Source: Kribbella amoyensis (lineage in GTDB: Bacteria > Actinomycetota > Actinomycetes > Propionibacteriales > Kribbellaceae). From it: DNA of 64,000 bases. How positions within the stretch are numbered: the first letter of the stretch is position 1; each line of letters opens with the position of its first letter. A model generated the notes under the pieces. That model had not been told where the DNA came from, did no database searches, and was given only the letters and a program-made list of their open reading frames with translations. The position numbers and the translations under genes are program-made. The stretch is from positions 1,860,001 to 1,924,000 of the forward strand of contig NZ_VIVK01000001.1 in the NCBI RefSeq assembly GCF_007828865.1. The letters are read 5' to 3'. Below are positions 26,816 to 35,442 of the stretch, piece by piece.

Positions 26816-27481
26816 GTGCCTGTCGAACCACCCGCCTCCGTGTGGGACTTCCCGCCGGTCGCGGTCGCCGGAGCCAGCGACGTGGTCGCCGCCGGCGCCG
26901 ATCTCGAACCAGGCACCGTGCTCGCGGCGTACCGGCGGGGGTTGTTCCCGATGCCCGACAGTCACGGCCCGTTGCTGTGGTGGTCACCGGTGGATCGCGG
27001 GGTCATCGACGTGGCCGGGTTCGCGCCGTCACGGTCGCTCCGGCGGGCCCGGAACCGCTTCGAGATCCGGGTCAACACCGCGTTCGACCAGGTGATCCGC
27101 GCCTGCGCCGATCCGCGCCGGCCGGGTTCGTGGATCGACGGCGACATCATCGCGGCGTACACCCGGCTGCACCGGATGGGCTGGGTGCACTCGGTGGAGG
27201 CGTGGGACGGCGACGAGCTGGCCGGTGGCCTGTACGGGGTGGCGATCGGCGGGCTGTTCGCGGGCGAGTCGATGTTCCATCACCGGACCGACGGGTCGAA
27301 GGCGGCCGTCGCCGGGCTGGTCGAGCTGCTCGACGACAAGTACGCGGCCGACCGGGTGTTCGACATCCAGTGGGTCACCGACCACCTGGCCACCCTCGGC
27401 GCGGTCGCGATCCCGCGGGACGTGTACGTCCGCCGGGTCGATCGCGCTCTCGAGCTCCCGCTCCCGGACGCGTTCAGCTGA
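26816..27481 (+). CDS. aat: Leucyl/phenylalanyl-tRNA--protein transferase
   Basis: 221 residues, GTG start at 26816. It carries the family core: AAYRRGLFPMPD (residues ~42-53), LLWWSPVDRGVI, RRPGSWIDGDIIAAYTRLHRMGWVHSVEAWDG, and GGLYGVAIGGLFAGESMFHH with the conserved Glu. The enzyme adds Leu or Phe from aminoacyl-tRNA to proteins with basic N-termini, marking them for ClpS/ClpAP degradation (N-degron pathway). It overlaps the convergent TetR gene by 8 bases. Confidence 0.93.
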   Translation: MPVEPPASVWDFPPVAVAGASDVVAAGADLEPGTVLAAYRRGLFPMPDSHGPLLWWSPVDRGVIDVAGFAPSRSLRRARNRFEIRVNTAFDQVIRACADPRRPGSWIDGDIIAAYTRLHRMGWVHSVEAWDGDELAGGLYGVAIGGLFAGESMFHHRTDGSKAAVAGLVELLDDKYAADRVFDIQWVTDHLATLGAVAIPRDVYVRRVDRALELPLPDAFS

Positions 27482-28163
27482 GTCCGAGGGACCGGGCCTG
27501 CTGGCCGATCGCGGTCTCGAAGAACGCGTCCGCCGGATCGAAACTCCCGACCAGCTGGCCGAACAACTCGAAGCTGATCAACCCGAACAGCTGCGTCCAC
27601 GCGATCCCCGTCCGCAGCAGCACCTTCCCCGGGACACCCGGCGCCAACTCGGCCAGTACGGCGACCTGCTCGACCAGGACGCCGTCCGGCTCCACGGCAT
27701 CGTCCGGGACCCGCAGTAAGCCGGACTCCTGGGCACGTTCGAGGATCCCCAGCAGGGCGACCGGTACCCGGGACGCCGGTTGCACCGTGCTCTGCGGAGC
27801 CCTGTACCCCGCGACGGGTGAGCCGTAGATGAGCGCGTACTCGTGTGGGTTCGCCTTCGCCCAGCCGCGAACCGCGCGGCACACCGCGAGCCAGGCGGTC
27901 AGCGGTTCGTCCTCGGTCGCGGCAGCCTTCTCCGCGGCCTCGCCGAGCGCGTCGTACGCGTCGATGATGAGCGCGGTCAGCAGCTCGTCGCGGCTGGGGA
28001 AGTACCGGTAGAGCGCGGACGAGACCATGCCGAGCTCGCGGGAGACCGCGCGGAGCGAGAGCCGCTCGGCGCCGTCGGTGGCGAGCTGGCGGCGGGCGGT
28101 GTCCTTGATCTCCCGGGTGAGTTCGGCCCGGGCCCTGTCACGTGCGGTGCGGCCGGCGTTCAT
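27474..28163 (-). CDS. TetR/AcrR family regulator (WHG-type C-terminal domain)
   Basis: 229 residues. The N-terminal DNA-binding domain reads IKDTARRQLATDGAERLSLRAVSRELGMVSSALYRYFPSRDELLTALI (residues ~20-67). The C-terminal domain has WLAVCRAVRGWAKANPHEYALIYGSPVAGYRAP, the hallmark of the TetR_C WHG/C33 group. Two operator-like palindromes lie between this gene and the divergent deazaflavin-type oxidoreductase at 28289, which is its obvious target together with its own gene. Confidence 0.88.
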   Translation of the reverse strand: MNAGRTARDRARAELTREIKDTARRQLATDGAERLSLRAVSRELGMVSSALYRYFPSRDELLTALIIDAYDALGEAAEKAAATEDEPLTAWLAVCRAVRGWAKANPHEYALIYGSPVAGYRAPQSTVQPASRVPVALLGILERAQESGLLRVPDDAVEPDGVLVEQVAVLAELAPGVPGKVLLRTGIAWTQLFGLISFELFGQLVGSFDPADAFFETAIGQQARSLGLS

Positions 28164-28197
28164 GGACCGCAGTCTGCCATGAGCGCCGCACTAAAGC

Positions 28198-28212
28198 GAG
28201 AGCAGTGCTCTT
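28198..28212. promoter_or_regulatory. TetR operator 1 (GAGAGCAGTGCTCTT)
   Basis: GAGAGCA-G-TGCTCT plus one mismatched end base form an almost perfect palindrome overlapping the TTGACA -35 hexamer (28211-28216) of the oxidoreductase gene and close to the TetR gene start (28163). It shares GAGAGCR..GCTCT with operator 2. Confidence 0.7.
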
Positions 28213-28240
28213 GACATGGTGAGGCGCACCGGTGTTCACT
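28211..28240 (+). promoter_or_regulatory. Predicted promoter of the deazaflavin-dependent oxidoreductase
   Basis: A perfect -35 TTGACA (28211-28216) with TTCACT (28235-28240) 18 bases downstream as a weak -10. Operator 1 overlaps the -35 and operator 2 lies just downstream of the -10, a layout for repression. Confidence 0.45.
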
Positions 28241-28250
28241 GATCACAACA

Positions 28251-28265
28251 GAGAGCACCGCTCTC
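28251..28265. promoter_or_regulatory. TetR operator 2 (GAGAGCACCGCTCTC)
   Basis: A perfect 6+6 palindrome GAGAGC-ACC-GCTCTC in the untranslated leader of the gene at 28289, 53 bases from operator 1 (start to start, about five helical turns). Confidence 0.7.
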
Positions 28266-28288
28266 GCCCAGTCGAAGAGGACACCGCC

Positions 28289-28753
28289 ATGCAGCAGCAG
28301 TACGACAACAAGCGCCTCGTCACCGCCGGCCACCGCAGCATGCTGGTGTTCAACCGGGTGGTCGCCGCTCTCACCAAGCTCGGGATCAGCCTGATGGGCA
28401 GCAGGGTGCTGTCCGTCCGCGGCCGCAAGAGCGGCGACTGGCGCAGTACGCCGGTGAACCTGCTGGTCCTGGACGGCCAGCGGTACCTGGTCTCCCCGCG
28501 CGGTCACACCCAGTGGGTCCGCAACGCCCGGGTGAACCCCGAGGTCCGGCTCCAGCTCGGCCGGCGCACCGAGACCGTCCGGCTGGTCGAGCTGGCCGAC
28601 ACGGACAAGCCCGACGTCCTGCGGATGTACCTGAAGAAGTGGGCCTGGGAGGTCGGCGCCTTCTTCAGCGGCGACGTGGACGCCAAGTCCTCCACCGAAA
28701 CGCTGCGCCAGGTCGCGCCGGGCGTGCCCGCCTTCCGGATCGACGCGGCATGA
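28289..28753 (+). CDS. Nitroreductase/deazaflavin (F420)-dependent oxidoreductase, Ddn family
   Basis: 154 residues from the ATG at 28289. Split beta-barrel fold signs: [56 protein letters not shown], including the GRKSG..R.TPV pattern that binds F420 or the phosphate end of the cofactor in the Ddn/FDOR-B group. Enzymes of this type use F420H2 to reduce quinones or nitro compounds. It is divergent from a TetR gene with two shared palindromic operators, so expression is probably induced by a small-molecule ligand. The adenosine deaminase gene begins only 7 bases downstream and may be co-transcribed. Confidence 0.83.
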   Translation: MQQQYDNKRLVTAGHRSMLVFNRVVAALTKLGISLMGSRVLSVRGRKSGDWRSTPVNLLVLDGQRYLVSPRGHTQWVRNARVNPEVRLQLGRRTETVRLVELADTDKPDVLRMYLKKWAWEVGAFFSGDVDAKSSTETLRQVAPGVPAFRIDAA

Positions 28754-28760
28754 TGGGCCG

Positions 28761-29834
28761 ATGATCAGCCCCGAACAGTTGAACGCCGCCCCCAAGGTCC
28801 TCCTGCACGACCACCTGGACGGCGGGCTGCGACCGGCGACGGTGCTGGAGCTGGCCGGCGAGATCGGCCACCGGCTGCCGCGGACCGACGCGGGCGAGCT
28901 CGGCGAGTGGTTCGTCGAGTCGGCCGACTCGGGCTCCCTGGAGCGGTACCTGGAGACCTTCGACCACACGGTCGCGGTGATGCAGACCGCGGAAGCGATC
29001 ACCCGGGTCGCGAGCGAGTGCGTCCAGGACCTGGCCGCGGACGGCGTCGTCTATGCGGAGGTCCGGTACGCGCCCGAGCAGCACCTGACCGGCGGGCTGA
29101 CGCTGGAGCAGGTGGTCGACGCGGTCCGGGCCGGGTTCGAGCACGGGATGGCGCAGGCGGAGCGGCCGATCGTCGCTCGCCAGCTGCTCACCGCGATGCG
29201 GCACAAGGCCCGCTCGATGGAGATCGCCGAGCTCGCCGTCGCGTACCGGGACGCGGGCGTGGTCGGGTTCGACATCGCCGGCGCCGAGGCCGGGTACCCG
29301 CCCACCCGGCACCTGGACGCGTTCGAGTACCTGCAGCGGGAGAACGCGCACTTCACCATTCACGCCGGCGAGGCGTTCGGGTTGCCGTCGATCTGGCAGG
29401 CGATCCAGTGGTGCGGCGCCGACCGGCTCGGCCACGGGGTCCGGATCATCGACGACATCGGTTACGACCCGGCCACCCCCGACGGGCCGTTCGAGCTAGG
29501 CCGGCTGGCGGCGTACGTGCGGGACCGGCGGATCCCGCTGGAGATGTGCCCGAGCAGCAACCTGCAGACCGGGGCCGCCGAGTCGATCGCGCAGCACCCG
29601 ATCGGCCTGCTCGCCAAGCTCCGGTTCCGGGTCACCGTGAACACCGACAACCGGCTGATGAGCGGGACGTCGATGAGCCGCGAGCTGGCCCTGCTGGCCG
29701 AGGCGTTCGACTACGACCTGACCGACTTCCGCTGGTTCGCGATCAACGCGATGAAGTCCGCGTTCCTGCCGTTCGACGAGCGGCTGGCGATCATCGACGA
29801 CGTGATCAAACCCTGGTACCGGCAGAACATCTGA
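28761..29834 (+). CDS. add: Adenosine deaminase
   Basis: 357 residues, full length. Zinc ligands HxH in [12 protein letters not shown] (residues ~14-25), [14 protein letters not shown] with the third zinc His and catalytic Glu (~205), the active-site His in [12 protein letters not shown] (~227), CPSSNLQT, and [18 protein letters not shown] with the zinc Asp; the usual 'TDDP' is TDNR here. It converts adenosine (or deoxyadenosine) to inosine in purine salvage. Seven bases after the upstream oxidoreductase, perhaps one transcript. Confidence 0.92.
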   Translation: MISPEQLNAAPKVLLHDHLDGGLRPATVLELAGEIGHRLPRTDAGELGEWFVESADSGSLERYLETFDHTVAVMQTAEAITRVASECVQDLAADGVVYAEVRYAPEQHLTGGLTLEQVVDAVRAGFEHGMAQAERPIVARQLLTAMRHKARSMEIAELAVAYRDAGVVGFDIAGAEAGYPPTRHLDAFEYLQRENAHFTIHAGEAFGLPSIWQAIQWCGADRLGHGVRIIDDIGYDPATPDGPFELGRLAAYVRDRRIPLEMCPSSNLQTGAAESIAQHPIGLLAKLRFRVTVNTDNRLMSGTSMSRELALLAEAFDYDLTDFRWFAINAMKSAFLPFDERLAIIDDVIKPWYRQNI

Positions 29835-29877
29835 GCCGCGATGCAACCTCTGCGCCGCCTGGCCACTCTTTCCAGGC

Positions 29878-30438
29878 ATGCAGGCGGAGGTGTCCGGGGA
29901 CCGCGGCGTGTGGCTGGCGAGGCCGACCCGCCGTGGGTCCGACCTGGCCGCGGAGTTCAGCGAATACGTGGCCCTGCGCTACGACAGCCTGCTCCGGACC
30001 TCGTACCTGCTGACGCAGGACCGCGGTCTCGCCGAGGACCTGCTTCAGACCACCCTCGCGCGCTGCTGGCTGTCGTGGCACAAGATCGAGGCCGAGAACC
30101 CGCACGCGTACGTGCGCCGGGCCCTGGTGAACAGTCATCGCGCGTGGTGGCGGCTGAAGCGGGCCAAACACGAGGTACCGACCGAGACCGTGCAGCACGC
30201 CGCGGCCGACGGCGGCTTCGGAGTCCTGGACGACAACGCCGTTCTGCTGCAAGCTCTCGCCCGGCTGCCGCGGAAGATGTGTGTCGTCGTCGTGCTGCGG
30301 TACCTGGAGGACCTGACCGAGGCCGAGACGGCCGCGGCGATGGGCTGCTCCGTCGGCACCGTGAAGAGCCAGACGAGCCGGGCGCTGGCGAAGCTACGCC
30401 TAGACCCGGTGCTGATCCACGAGGAGGGGCAGCGATGA
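29878..30438 (+). CDS. SigE-family (ECF-like) RNA polymerase sigma factor
   Basis: 186 residues. Region 2: FSEYVALRYDSLLRTSYLLTQDRGLAEDLLQTTLARCWLSWHKI with the core-binding and -10 recognition helices. Region 4: VLLQALARLPRKMCVVVVLRYLEDLTEAETAAAMGCSVGTVKSQTSRALAKLR, the -35-binding HTH. The protein matches the actinobacterial SigE70 ('SigE family') group. The stop overlaps the start of the next gene (ATGA), whose single-pass product may be its partner. Confidence 0.9.
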   Translation: MQAEVSGDRGVWLARPTRRGSDLAAEFSEYVALRYDSLLRTSYLLTQDRGLAEDLLQTTLARCWLSWHKIEAENPHAYVRRALVNSHRAWWRLKRAKHEVPTETVQHAAADGGFGVLDDNAVLLQALARLPRKMCVVVVLRYLEDLTEAETAAAMGCSVGTVKSQTSRALAKLRLDPVLIHEEGQR

Positions 30439-31130
30439 CCCCCGAGCAACAGCTCCGGGAGCGAATGCGGGAGACGGCCGCCGCGGTCGGGCCGACGGGC
30501 GACCCGCTGGCCGCGATAGAACACCGGGCGACCTCCATCCAGCGCCGCCGGGCGACCGCGACGATGTGCGCGCTCCTCCTCGCCGTGACGTCGGCGACCC
30601 TGATCCACTCCAACCGAACGGGCAGCCAGGGCAGTTCCAGCGATCGCCCGATGGCGACCAGCGACGTCCGCACCGCCCAGCCGTACGCCACGTCGGACGG
30701 GGCGGCGGACGGGGCGGCGGACGACGCCGGTACGCCGTGGGTCGGTGGACTGCCGGACCGCACGGCCAACCAGTACCTCGCGTCCGGGCCGACCACGATC
30801 GCGTGGGCCACGGTCGCGGCGAGCCCGACGGCGAAACCCACCGACGTCGGCGTACTGACTCCCGGTGACTCGATCTGGCTCGTCTTCCGGTGCGCGGCGC
30901 AGTCGGCGCAGCGGATCACCTTCGTCCTCAGCACCCGCAACGGCGTCGCGCCGGCCGTGCAACGGGACGTGGCCTGCCGGGATTCGACGGCGCTCGCGAC
31001 GGTGAAGGTCCCGACCGGCTGGCCGGCGACCGCGTCCGACGTGATCGTCGACACCGGAGCGGACGAGGGCAGCGTCGCGATCGGGCACTACACGATGGAC
31101 ACCTGCGTCCGCCGAAGCTGCCTCACCTGA
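30435..31130 (+). CDS. Single-pass membrane protein co-translated with the sigma factor (putative anti-sigma or sensor)
   Basis: 231 residues from the ATG at 30435, overlapping the sigma factor stop. A ~40-residue cytoplasmic head (EQQLRERMRETAAAVGP...ATSIQRRRA) is followed by one membrane segment (TATMCALLLAVTSATLI, ~43-60) and an extracytoplasmic part with FRCAAQSAQRITFVLS and two Cys pairs (VACRDS, DTCVRRSCL). No zinc-binding anti-sigma motif is seen. Position and topology suggest a regulator of the sigma factor; sequence alone does not identify it. Confidence 0.7.
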   Translation: MTPEQQLRERMRETAAAVGPTGDPLAAIEHRATSIQRRRATATMCALLLAVTSATLIHSNRTGSQGSSSDRPMATSDVRTAQPYATSDGAADGAADDAGTPWVGGLPDRTANQYLASGPTTIAWATVAASPTAKPTDVGVLTPGDSIWLVFRCAAQSAQRITFVLSTRNGVAPAVQRDVACRDSTALATVKVPTGWPATASDVIVDTGADEGSVAIGHYTMDTCVRRSCLT

Positions 31131-31165
31131 ACTGAACGCCGACAGTGTGTGATGCGGCCGTCGAT

Positions 31166-32119
31166 TCAGGCTGTGGTTTGGAAGGTTCGGCGGTAGTCCT
31201 GAGGTGGGACTCCTACGACGCGGCGGAAGTGGTGCCGGAGGAGTGCCGCCGTGCCGAAGCCCGACTGGGCCGCGATCTGCTCGATGCCCAGTTTCGTCTG
31301 TTCCAGCAGGGTTCTCGCGTGCAGCACCCTTTGCGTCGTGACCCACTTCAGCGGGGTCGTGCCGGTTTCGGCGACGAAGCGGCGGGCGAAGGTTCGGTCG
31401 GACATGCGGGCTCGGCGGGCCAGCTCGGGGACGGTGTGTTCGATGGTCAGGTTGTCGACCATGTAGTCGAGGACCGGCTGCAGGCTTTCGCCCGACGACT
31501 CCGGTACCGGGACGTCCACGAACTGCCGCTGGCCCCCGTCGCGCTGTGGCGGTACCACCATCCGGCGCGCGATCCGCGTCGCCACCGCGCTGCCCAGCTC
31601 GCGGCGCACCAGGTGCAGGCAGGCGTCGATACCGGCCGCCGTGCCCGCGCTCGTGATGATGTTGCCGTCGTCGACGAAGAGGACGTCGGCGTCCAGGTTC
31701 GCGTCGGGGAACTGGTCGCGGAAGGTCTTCGCGTACCGCCAGTGGGTCGCGCAGTTGCGTCCGTCGAGCAGGCCGGCCGCGCCGAGGACGAAGGCGCCCG
31801 AGCAGACCGTGAGCAGGATCGCGCCACGCTTCTCGGCCCGGCGGAGGGCGTCCAGGATGCGTTCGTCGTACGCGTCCCGCCAGGTCGTCGCCGGGAGGGC
31901 GACCAGGTCGGCGTCCTCGAGCTCGTCCAGCCCGTACGGCGCGACCACCTGGGAGTGGCTGCTGGTCTGCAGCGGCTCGCCCGGCCGGGTCGAGCACACC
32001 TTGAAGTCGAACAGCGGCACTCCGTCGTCGGTCCGGTCGATGCCGAACACCTCGCACAGGACGCCGAACTCGAAGACGGCGACGTCCTCCATCAGTACTA
32101 CGGCCACCTTCTGGAGCAT
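31166..32119 (-). CDS. GlxA family transcriptional regulator (DJ-1/PfpI + AraC HTH)
   Basis: 317 residues. The N-terminal ~180 residues form a DJ-1/PfpI-like domain (VAVVLMEDVAVFEFGVLCEVFGID; LLTVCSGAFVLGAAGLLDGR with the nucleophile-elbow Cys). The C-terminal ~100 residues are an AraC HTH pair: VPELARRARMSDRTFARRFVAETGTTPLKWVTTQRVLHARTLLEQT and IEQIAAQSGFGTAALLRHHFRRVVGVPPQDYRRTF. CATACT ending six bases before its ATG, and no ribosome site, suggest a leaderless message. A 10-base inverted repeat in the divergent promoter region may be its own operator. Confidence 0.92.
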   Translation of the reverse strand: MLQKVAVVLMEDVAVFEFGVLCEVFGIDRTDDGVPLFDFKVCSTRPGEPLQTSSHSQVVAPYGLDELEDADLVALPATTWRDAYDERILDALRRAEKRGAILLTVCSGAFVLGAAGLLDGRNCATHWRYAKTFRDQFPDANLDADVLFVDDGNIITSAGTAAGIDACLHLVRRELGSAVATRIARRMVVPPQRDGGQRQFVDVPVPESSGESLQPVLDYMVDNLTIEHTVPELARRARMSDRTFARRFVAETGTTPLKWVTTQRVLHARTLLEQTKLGIEQIAAQSGFGTAALLRHHFRRVVGVPPQDYRRTFQTTA

Positions 32120-32125
32120 TCAGCC

Positions 32126-32203
32126 AGTATGGCAGTAATTTGTCGAGGTATGTCAATAGTGCCAGTTGTGGCTGGATCTCAACGGTAGAATAGTTACTGC
32201 CAT
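32126..32203. promoter_or_regulatory. Divergent leaderless promoters with a wide 10-bp inverted repeat
   Basis: ATGGCAGTAA (32129-32138) and TTACTGCCAT (32194-32203) are exact inverted copies 55 bases apart. The left arm overlaps the -10-like CATACT of the GlxA gene (minus strand of 32126-32131), the right arm covers the start codon of the small membrane protein gene, whose own -10 is TAGAAT (32186-32191). A looping arrangement by the AraC-type regulator is plausible. Confidence 0.55.
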
Positions 32204-32474
32204 GACCGGAATCATTGTCCTCGCAGTTCTCGCGCTGGCCGTGATCGCGGCTCTGGAAACCAGTAACAGGCGTCACTCGACCGGGCCGGCGACAGGCCCG
32301 GACGGGTCCTGGGTTGCCGACGACCGTGACTTGGCCAGGACCAAGCTCGACCTGCTCGCCCTCGGCGGTAAGGCCGAACCCTTCACTCACAAGCCCACCG
32401 CGACGACCGGCAGCGTCGTCAGCGTCCGCCGGACCCGGCTGATCAGCCACCAGCACGGCCGGCACGCGGCTTGA
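32202..32474 (+). CDS. Small single-pass membrane protein (90 aa)
   Basis: 90 residues, ATG at 32202, eleven bases after the -10-like TAGAAT with no Shine-Dalgarno, so probably translated from a leaderless mRNA. One N-terminal hydrophobic helix (IIVLAVLALAVIAALE, residues ~4-19) followed by a basic cytoplasmic tail rich in His, Arg and Thr (HKPTATTGSVVSVRRTRL). No domain recognised. It is divergent from the GlxA regulator and shares an inverted repeat with it, so it may be the regulator's main target; function unknown. Confidence 0.65.
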   Translation: MTGIIVLAVLALAVIAALETSNRRHSTGPATGPDGSWVADDRDLARTKLDLLALGGKAEPFTHKPTATTGSVVSVRRTRLISHQHGRHAA

Positions 32475-32614
32475 TCACTTCCACCCATCCACCGCACCGG
32501 CGGGCGAGTCACTCCGACTCCCCGCCGGTTCTCGTTGCTGCGACCAGGATCACGCGTCCGGCCGGGCGACAGCGCCCATACCAAAAGGTACGGTTCGGGC
32601 AGGAGGTGATCCGG

Positions 32615-33157
32615 ATGCTGCCCTGGACCTGGGGAACGACGGCCGCCGAGGAAGCGGCCGAGTACGCGTGCGACCGGTTCGTCGAGGGCCCGAGCGTCGC
32701 GGTGTACCGGGCCGTCGACTCCGCCGGCAGCGCGGACGCCGTGTACCGGTGGTACTGCCAGCTCAAGGTCGCGCCGTACAGCTACGACTGGATCGACAAC
32801 TTCGGCAAGCGCAGCCCGCGGACCCTGACGCCCGGGGCGGACGAGCTGGTCCTCGGCCAGGACTTCATGACGATCTTCGACCTGGCCGCGTTCGAACCCG
32901 GCCGCGACCTGACCCTGAAGATGAAGGGCCTGGGCGCGCGGGTGTTCGGCCGGCTCGCGATCAGCTACACCGTCCGGCCGACGGACCGTGGATCCCGGCT
33001 GGTCGCGAAGATCGCGCTGCCGGTGGACCCCGGACCGATCGGCCGGACCAAGCAGTACCTGCTGGCCTGGGGCGACCTGGTGATGATGCGCAAGCAACTG
33101 CTGCTCTTCGCCGAACTGGCTAGCTCTTCCGCCAGGTCGGACGCGTCGCGTTCGTGA
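32615..33157 (+). CDS. SRPBCC/polyketide-cyclase-like hypothetical protein
   Basis: 180 residues from the ATG at 32615, eight bases after a perfect AGGAGG. The arrangement VYRAVDSAGSADAVYRWYCQLKVAPYSYDWIDNFGKRSPRTL, then MTIFDLAAFEPGRDLTLKMKG and SYTVRPTDRGSRLVAKIALPVDPG, fits the helix-grip START/SRPBCC fold (long helix, then a beta-sheet carrying a hydrophobic pocket). Ligand unknown. Its last 38 bases overlap the 3' end of the convergent DUF418 gene, an unusually long tail-to-tail overlap. Confidence 0.75.
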   Translation: MLPWTWGTTAAEEAAEYACDRFVEGPSVAVYRAVDSAGSADAVYRWYCQLKVAPYSYDWIDNFGKRSPRTLTPGADELVLGQDFMTIFDLAAFEPGRDLTLKMKGLGARVFGRLAISYTVRPTDRGSRLVAKIALPVDPGPIGRTKQYLLAWGDLVMMRKQLLLFAELASSSARSDASRS

Positions 33158-34283
33158 CGGCGCGCAGGATCCCCTCGACCGGGCCGTAGCCGAAGCGCGC
33201 CATCCACCCGTGGCTGAGCGCGACCTGGACCGCGAAGATCGCGAGCGCGATCCCGGTCGTCTCCAGCGGTGACGTCCGTCCGGCCAGGTCGAGCCCGGTG
33301 AAGACGAGCATCGTGACGACCGACTGGCCGAGGTAGTTCGACAGCGCCATCCGGCCGGCGGGAGCGAGTACGTCGCCGATCGCGCGGCCGCGTTCGCTGT
33401 GCAGGATCCGCAGCAACGTCGCGACGTACGCGGCGGTGAGGAAGGGCGCGGTCAGCACGCTTGCCAGGACGGCGGCGGTGTCACCGTTGCCGCCGGCCGC
33501 GTACACCACGCCGCCCGTGATCCCGACGACGAAGCCGACCAGCTGGATCAGCCGCAGGACGGTCTCCTGGCCGGTGACGTTCGCGAGCAGCCGCCGACGA
33601 CCGGCCACCATGCCGAGCAGGAGAACGGCGAGCGTCGTCGGCCCTTGCACGGTGAGCAGGGACAGCCCGTACGTCGGCAGCGCGGCGACGTGTTCGTGGA
33701 CGGCGTCGCCGAACGAGCCGGCCAGGTTCCGCGTGGTCTCCTGGGCCGCGGTGACGGCGCCGGCCGGGTCGAGGAACTGCGACGTGTCCACGAAGAGCAC
33801 GGTCGCGCCGAGCGTCACCAACAGGTACAGGTAGATGCTCCCGGCAACGATCAGCGCGGTCTTGTCCTTGACGCCGCGGAGCGCCACCAGGACCAGGCCG
33901 AGCAGGGCGTACGCGGTGAGGATGTCCCCCGTGATCAGGAAGACCATGTGCAGTGCGCCGAGGACGAACAGGCCGCCGAGCCGCCGCAGCATCCGCGGCC
34001 GGAACGCGGTCCCGGCGCGTTGCGCGGCCTCGATCTGCAACTGGAAGCTGTACCCGAACAGGAACGAGAACAGCAGGTAGAACTTCATGTCCACAAACGT
34101 CGCGCTGAGCCAGTGCACGGCATGGTCGAGGGTCGACTGGTACTCCGGGTTCTCCGCGAGGTGGATCGGAAAGCCCGAGGCGGCGAAGGTGATGTTGACG
34201 ATCAGGATGCCCAGCAGCGCGAATCCGCGCAGGGCGTCGACGTCCTGGATCCGGGTCCTGCGCGGGGCGAGTTGCTGGTTCAT
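33120..34283 (-). CDS. DUF418 family polytopic membrane protein
   Basis: 387 residues with about ten membrane segments. The start RIQDVDALRGFALLGILIVNITF, the segment FLLFSFLFGYSFQLQIEAAQRAG-like region (MKFYLLFSFLFGYSF), and the C-terminal DUF418 part GRMALSNYLGQSVVTMLVFTGLDL and VQVALSHGWMARFGYGPVEGILRAVTN are diagnostic. YeiB/DUF418 proteins are related to acyltransferase-type membrane proteins; their substrates are unknown. Monocistronic and convergent with the SRPBCC-like gene. Confidence 0.88.
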   Translation of the reverse strand: MNQQLAPRRTRIQDVDALRGFALLGILIVNITFAASGFPIHLAENPEYQSTLDHAVHWLSATFVDMKFYLLFSFLFGYSFQLQIEAAQRAGTAFRPRMLRRLGGLFVLGALHMVFLITGDILTAYALLGLVLVALRGVKDKTALIVAGSIYLYLLVTLGATVLFVDTSQFLDPAGAVTAAQETTRNLAGSFGDAVHEHVAALPTYGLSLLTVQGPTTLAVLLLGMVAGRRRLLANVTGQETVLRLIQLVGFVVGITGGVVYAAGGNGDTAAVLASVLTAPFLTAAYVATLLRILHSERGRAIGDVLAPAGRMALSNYLGQSVVTMLVFTGLDLAGRTSPLETTGIALAIFAVQVALSHGWMARFGYGPVEGILRAVTNATRPTWRKS

Positions 34284-34409
34284 ACCCTGAAGGACATCAG
34301 GGTGTCACGCTCCGCACAGTCGTCCTGAGGTGCCAGGGTGGGGTGGAGTTTTCCCTACCTGGGGAAATCGGGGAGCGGACCAGGGACCCGGTGTGCCACA
34401 GTCGGGCGC

Positions 34410-35237
34410 GTGGACGACTACCGGGTGGTGAACCAGGCGAACTGGGACGAGCGGGTCGCGGCGCACGCGGCGTCGCCGGACTACAAGCTGGCCGAGTACG
34501 AGCGCGACCCGCGGTACATCGGCGACGTGGTGCGCTTCGACCTGCCGCGACTTGGCGACCTTGCCGGACTGCGCGGCGTCCATCTGCAGTGCCACATCGG
34601 CACCGACACGATCTCGCTGGCCCGGCTCGGCGCCCGGATGAGTGGCCTCGACTTCTCCGGCCCGGCGATCGCGCAGGCACAGTCCTTCGCGGACCGGCTC
34701 GGCCACGAGATCGACTTCCACCAGGCCGACGTGTACGACGCGGCCGACGTGCTCGGCGACGCGGCGTACGACCTGGTCTTCACCGGCATCGGCGCGCTCG
34801 GCTGGCTCCCGAGCATCGACCGCTGGGCCGACGTGGTCGTGCGCCTGCTGAAGCCGGGCGGCCGGTTGTTCCTCCGGGAGGGGCACCCGATGCTGTGGGC
34901 GCTGGAGGGTTCGGAGCACGAGGGCCTGATCACGGTCGACTACCCGTACTTCGAGACCGAGGCGCCGATGGTGTTCGACGAGGGCGGCACGTACGTCGAG
35001 ACCGAGGCCGAGTTCAGCCACAACGTCACCCACGAGTGGAACCACGGCCTCGGCGAGATCCTCACCGCCCTCCTCACCCGCGGCATGACCGTCACCGCCT
35101 TCGAGGAACACGACAGCGCCCCCTGGAACGCCCTCCCCGGCCACATGACCCGCGACCAAGCCGGCGAATGGCGCCTCACCACCAACCCCGAACGCCTCCC
35201 CTGCACCTACACGCTCCAGGCAACCAAGACCGCCTGA
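34410..35237 (+). CDS. Class I SAM-dependent methyltransferase
   Basis: 275 residues from the GTG at 34410 (DDYRVVNQANWDERV is the usual beginning of this subgroup). SAM-binding motif I is atypical: GVHLQCHIGTDTISLARLGARMSGLDFS, with CHIGT in place of G.G.G, as in a known actinobacterial subgroup. Motif II ADVLGDAAYDLVFTGIGALGWLPSI and motif III LKPGGRLFLREGHPML follow. C-terminal part with a Tyr/Glu-rich insert (YPYFETEAPMVFDEGGTYVET) resembles small-molecule methyltransferases. Substrate unknown. The 3' end adjoins the repeat region 35274-35640. Confidence 0.85.
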   Translation: MDDYRVVNQANWDERVAAHAASPDYKLAEYERDPRYIGDVVRFDLPRLGDLAGLRGVHLQCHIGTDTISLARLGARMSGLDFSGPAIAQAQSFADRLGHEIDFHQADVYDAADVLGDAAYDLVFTGIGALGWLPSIDRWADVVVRLLKPGGRLFLREGHPMLWALEGSEHEGLITVDYPYFETEAPMVFDEGGTYVETEAEFSHNVTHEWNHGLGEILTALLTRGMTVTAFEEHDSAPWNALPGHMTRDQAGEWRLTTNPERLPCTYTLQATKTA

Positions 35238-35273
35238 AACCCCGCGGGACCGCCCGTCGTCCTGGTCATCCGC

Positions 35274-35378
35274 CACTCTGTGCGCGAACCAGCCACCCCA
35301 TCCCCCTACAACCCCACTTTGTGCGCGGACCAGCCACCCCAGCCCCCTTCAGACGACTGATCCACGCACAAAGTCGCC
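35274..35378. repeat. 41-bp repeat array A (one internal and one terminal unit)
   Basis: Unit 1 begins at 35274 (CACTCTGTGCGCGAACCAGC...) and the next at 35315, a 41-base period. The terminal unit (35315-35378, 64 bases) ends in CACGCACAAAGTCGCC, so ACTTTGTGCGCGGA at its left and TCCACGCACAAAGT at its right are inverted copies (13 of 14 bases pair). Confidence 0.85.
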
Positions 35379-35442
35379 CCCAGGGGATGGGAGCGCACGT
35401 GGCGTTGCGGCGCGTGCCTGGGTCCGCGGGCGCTCCGAGCCC

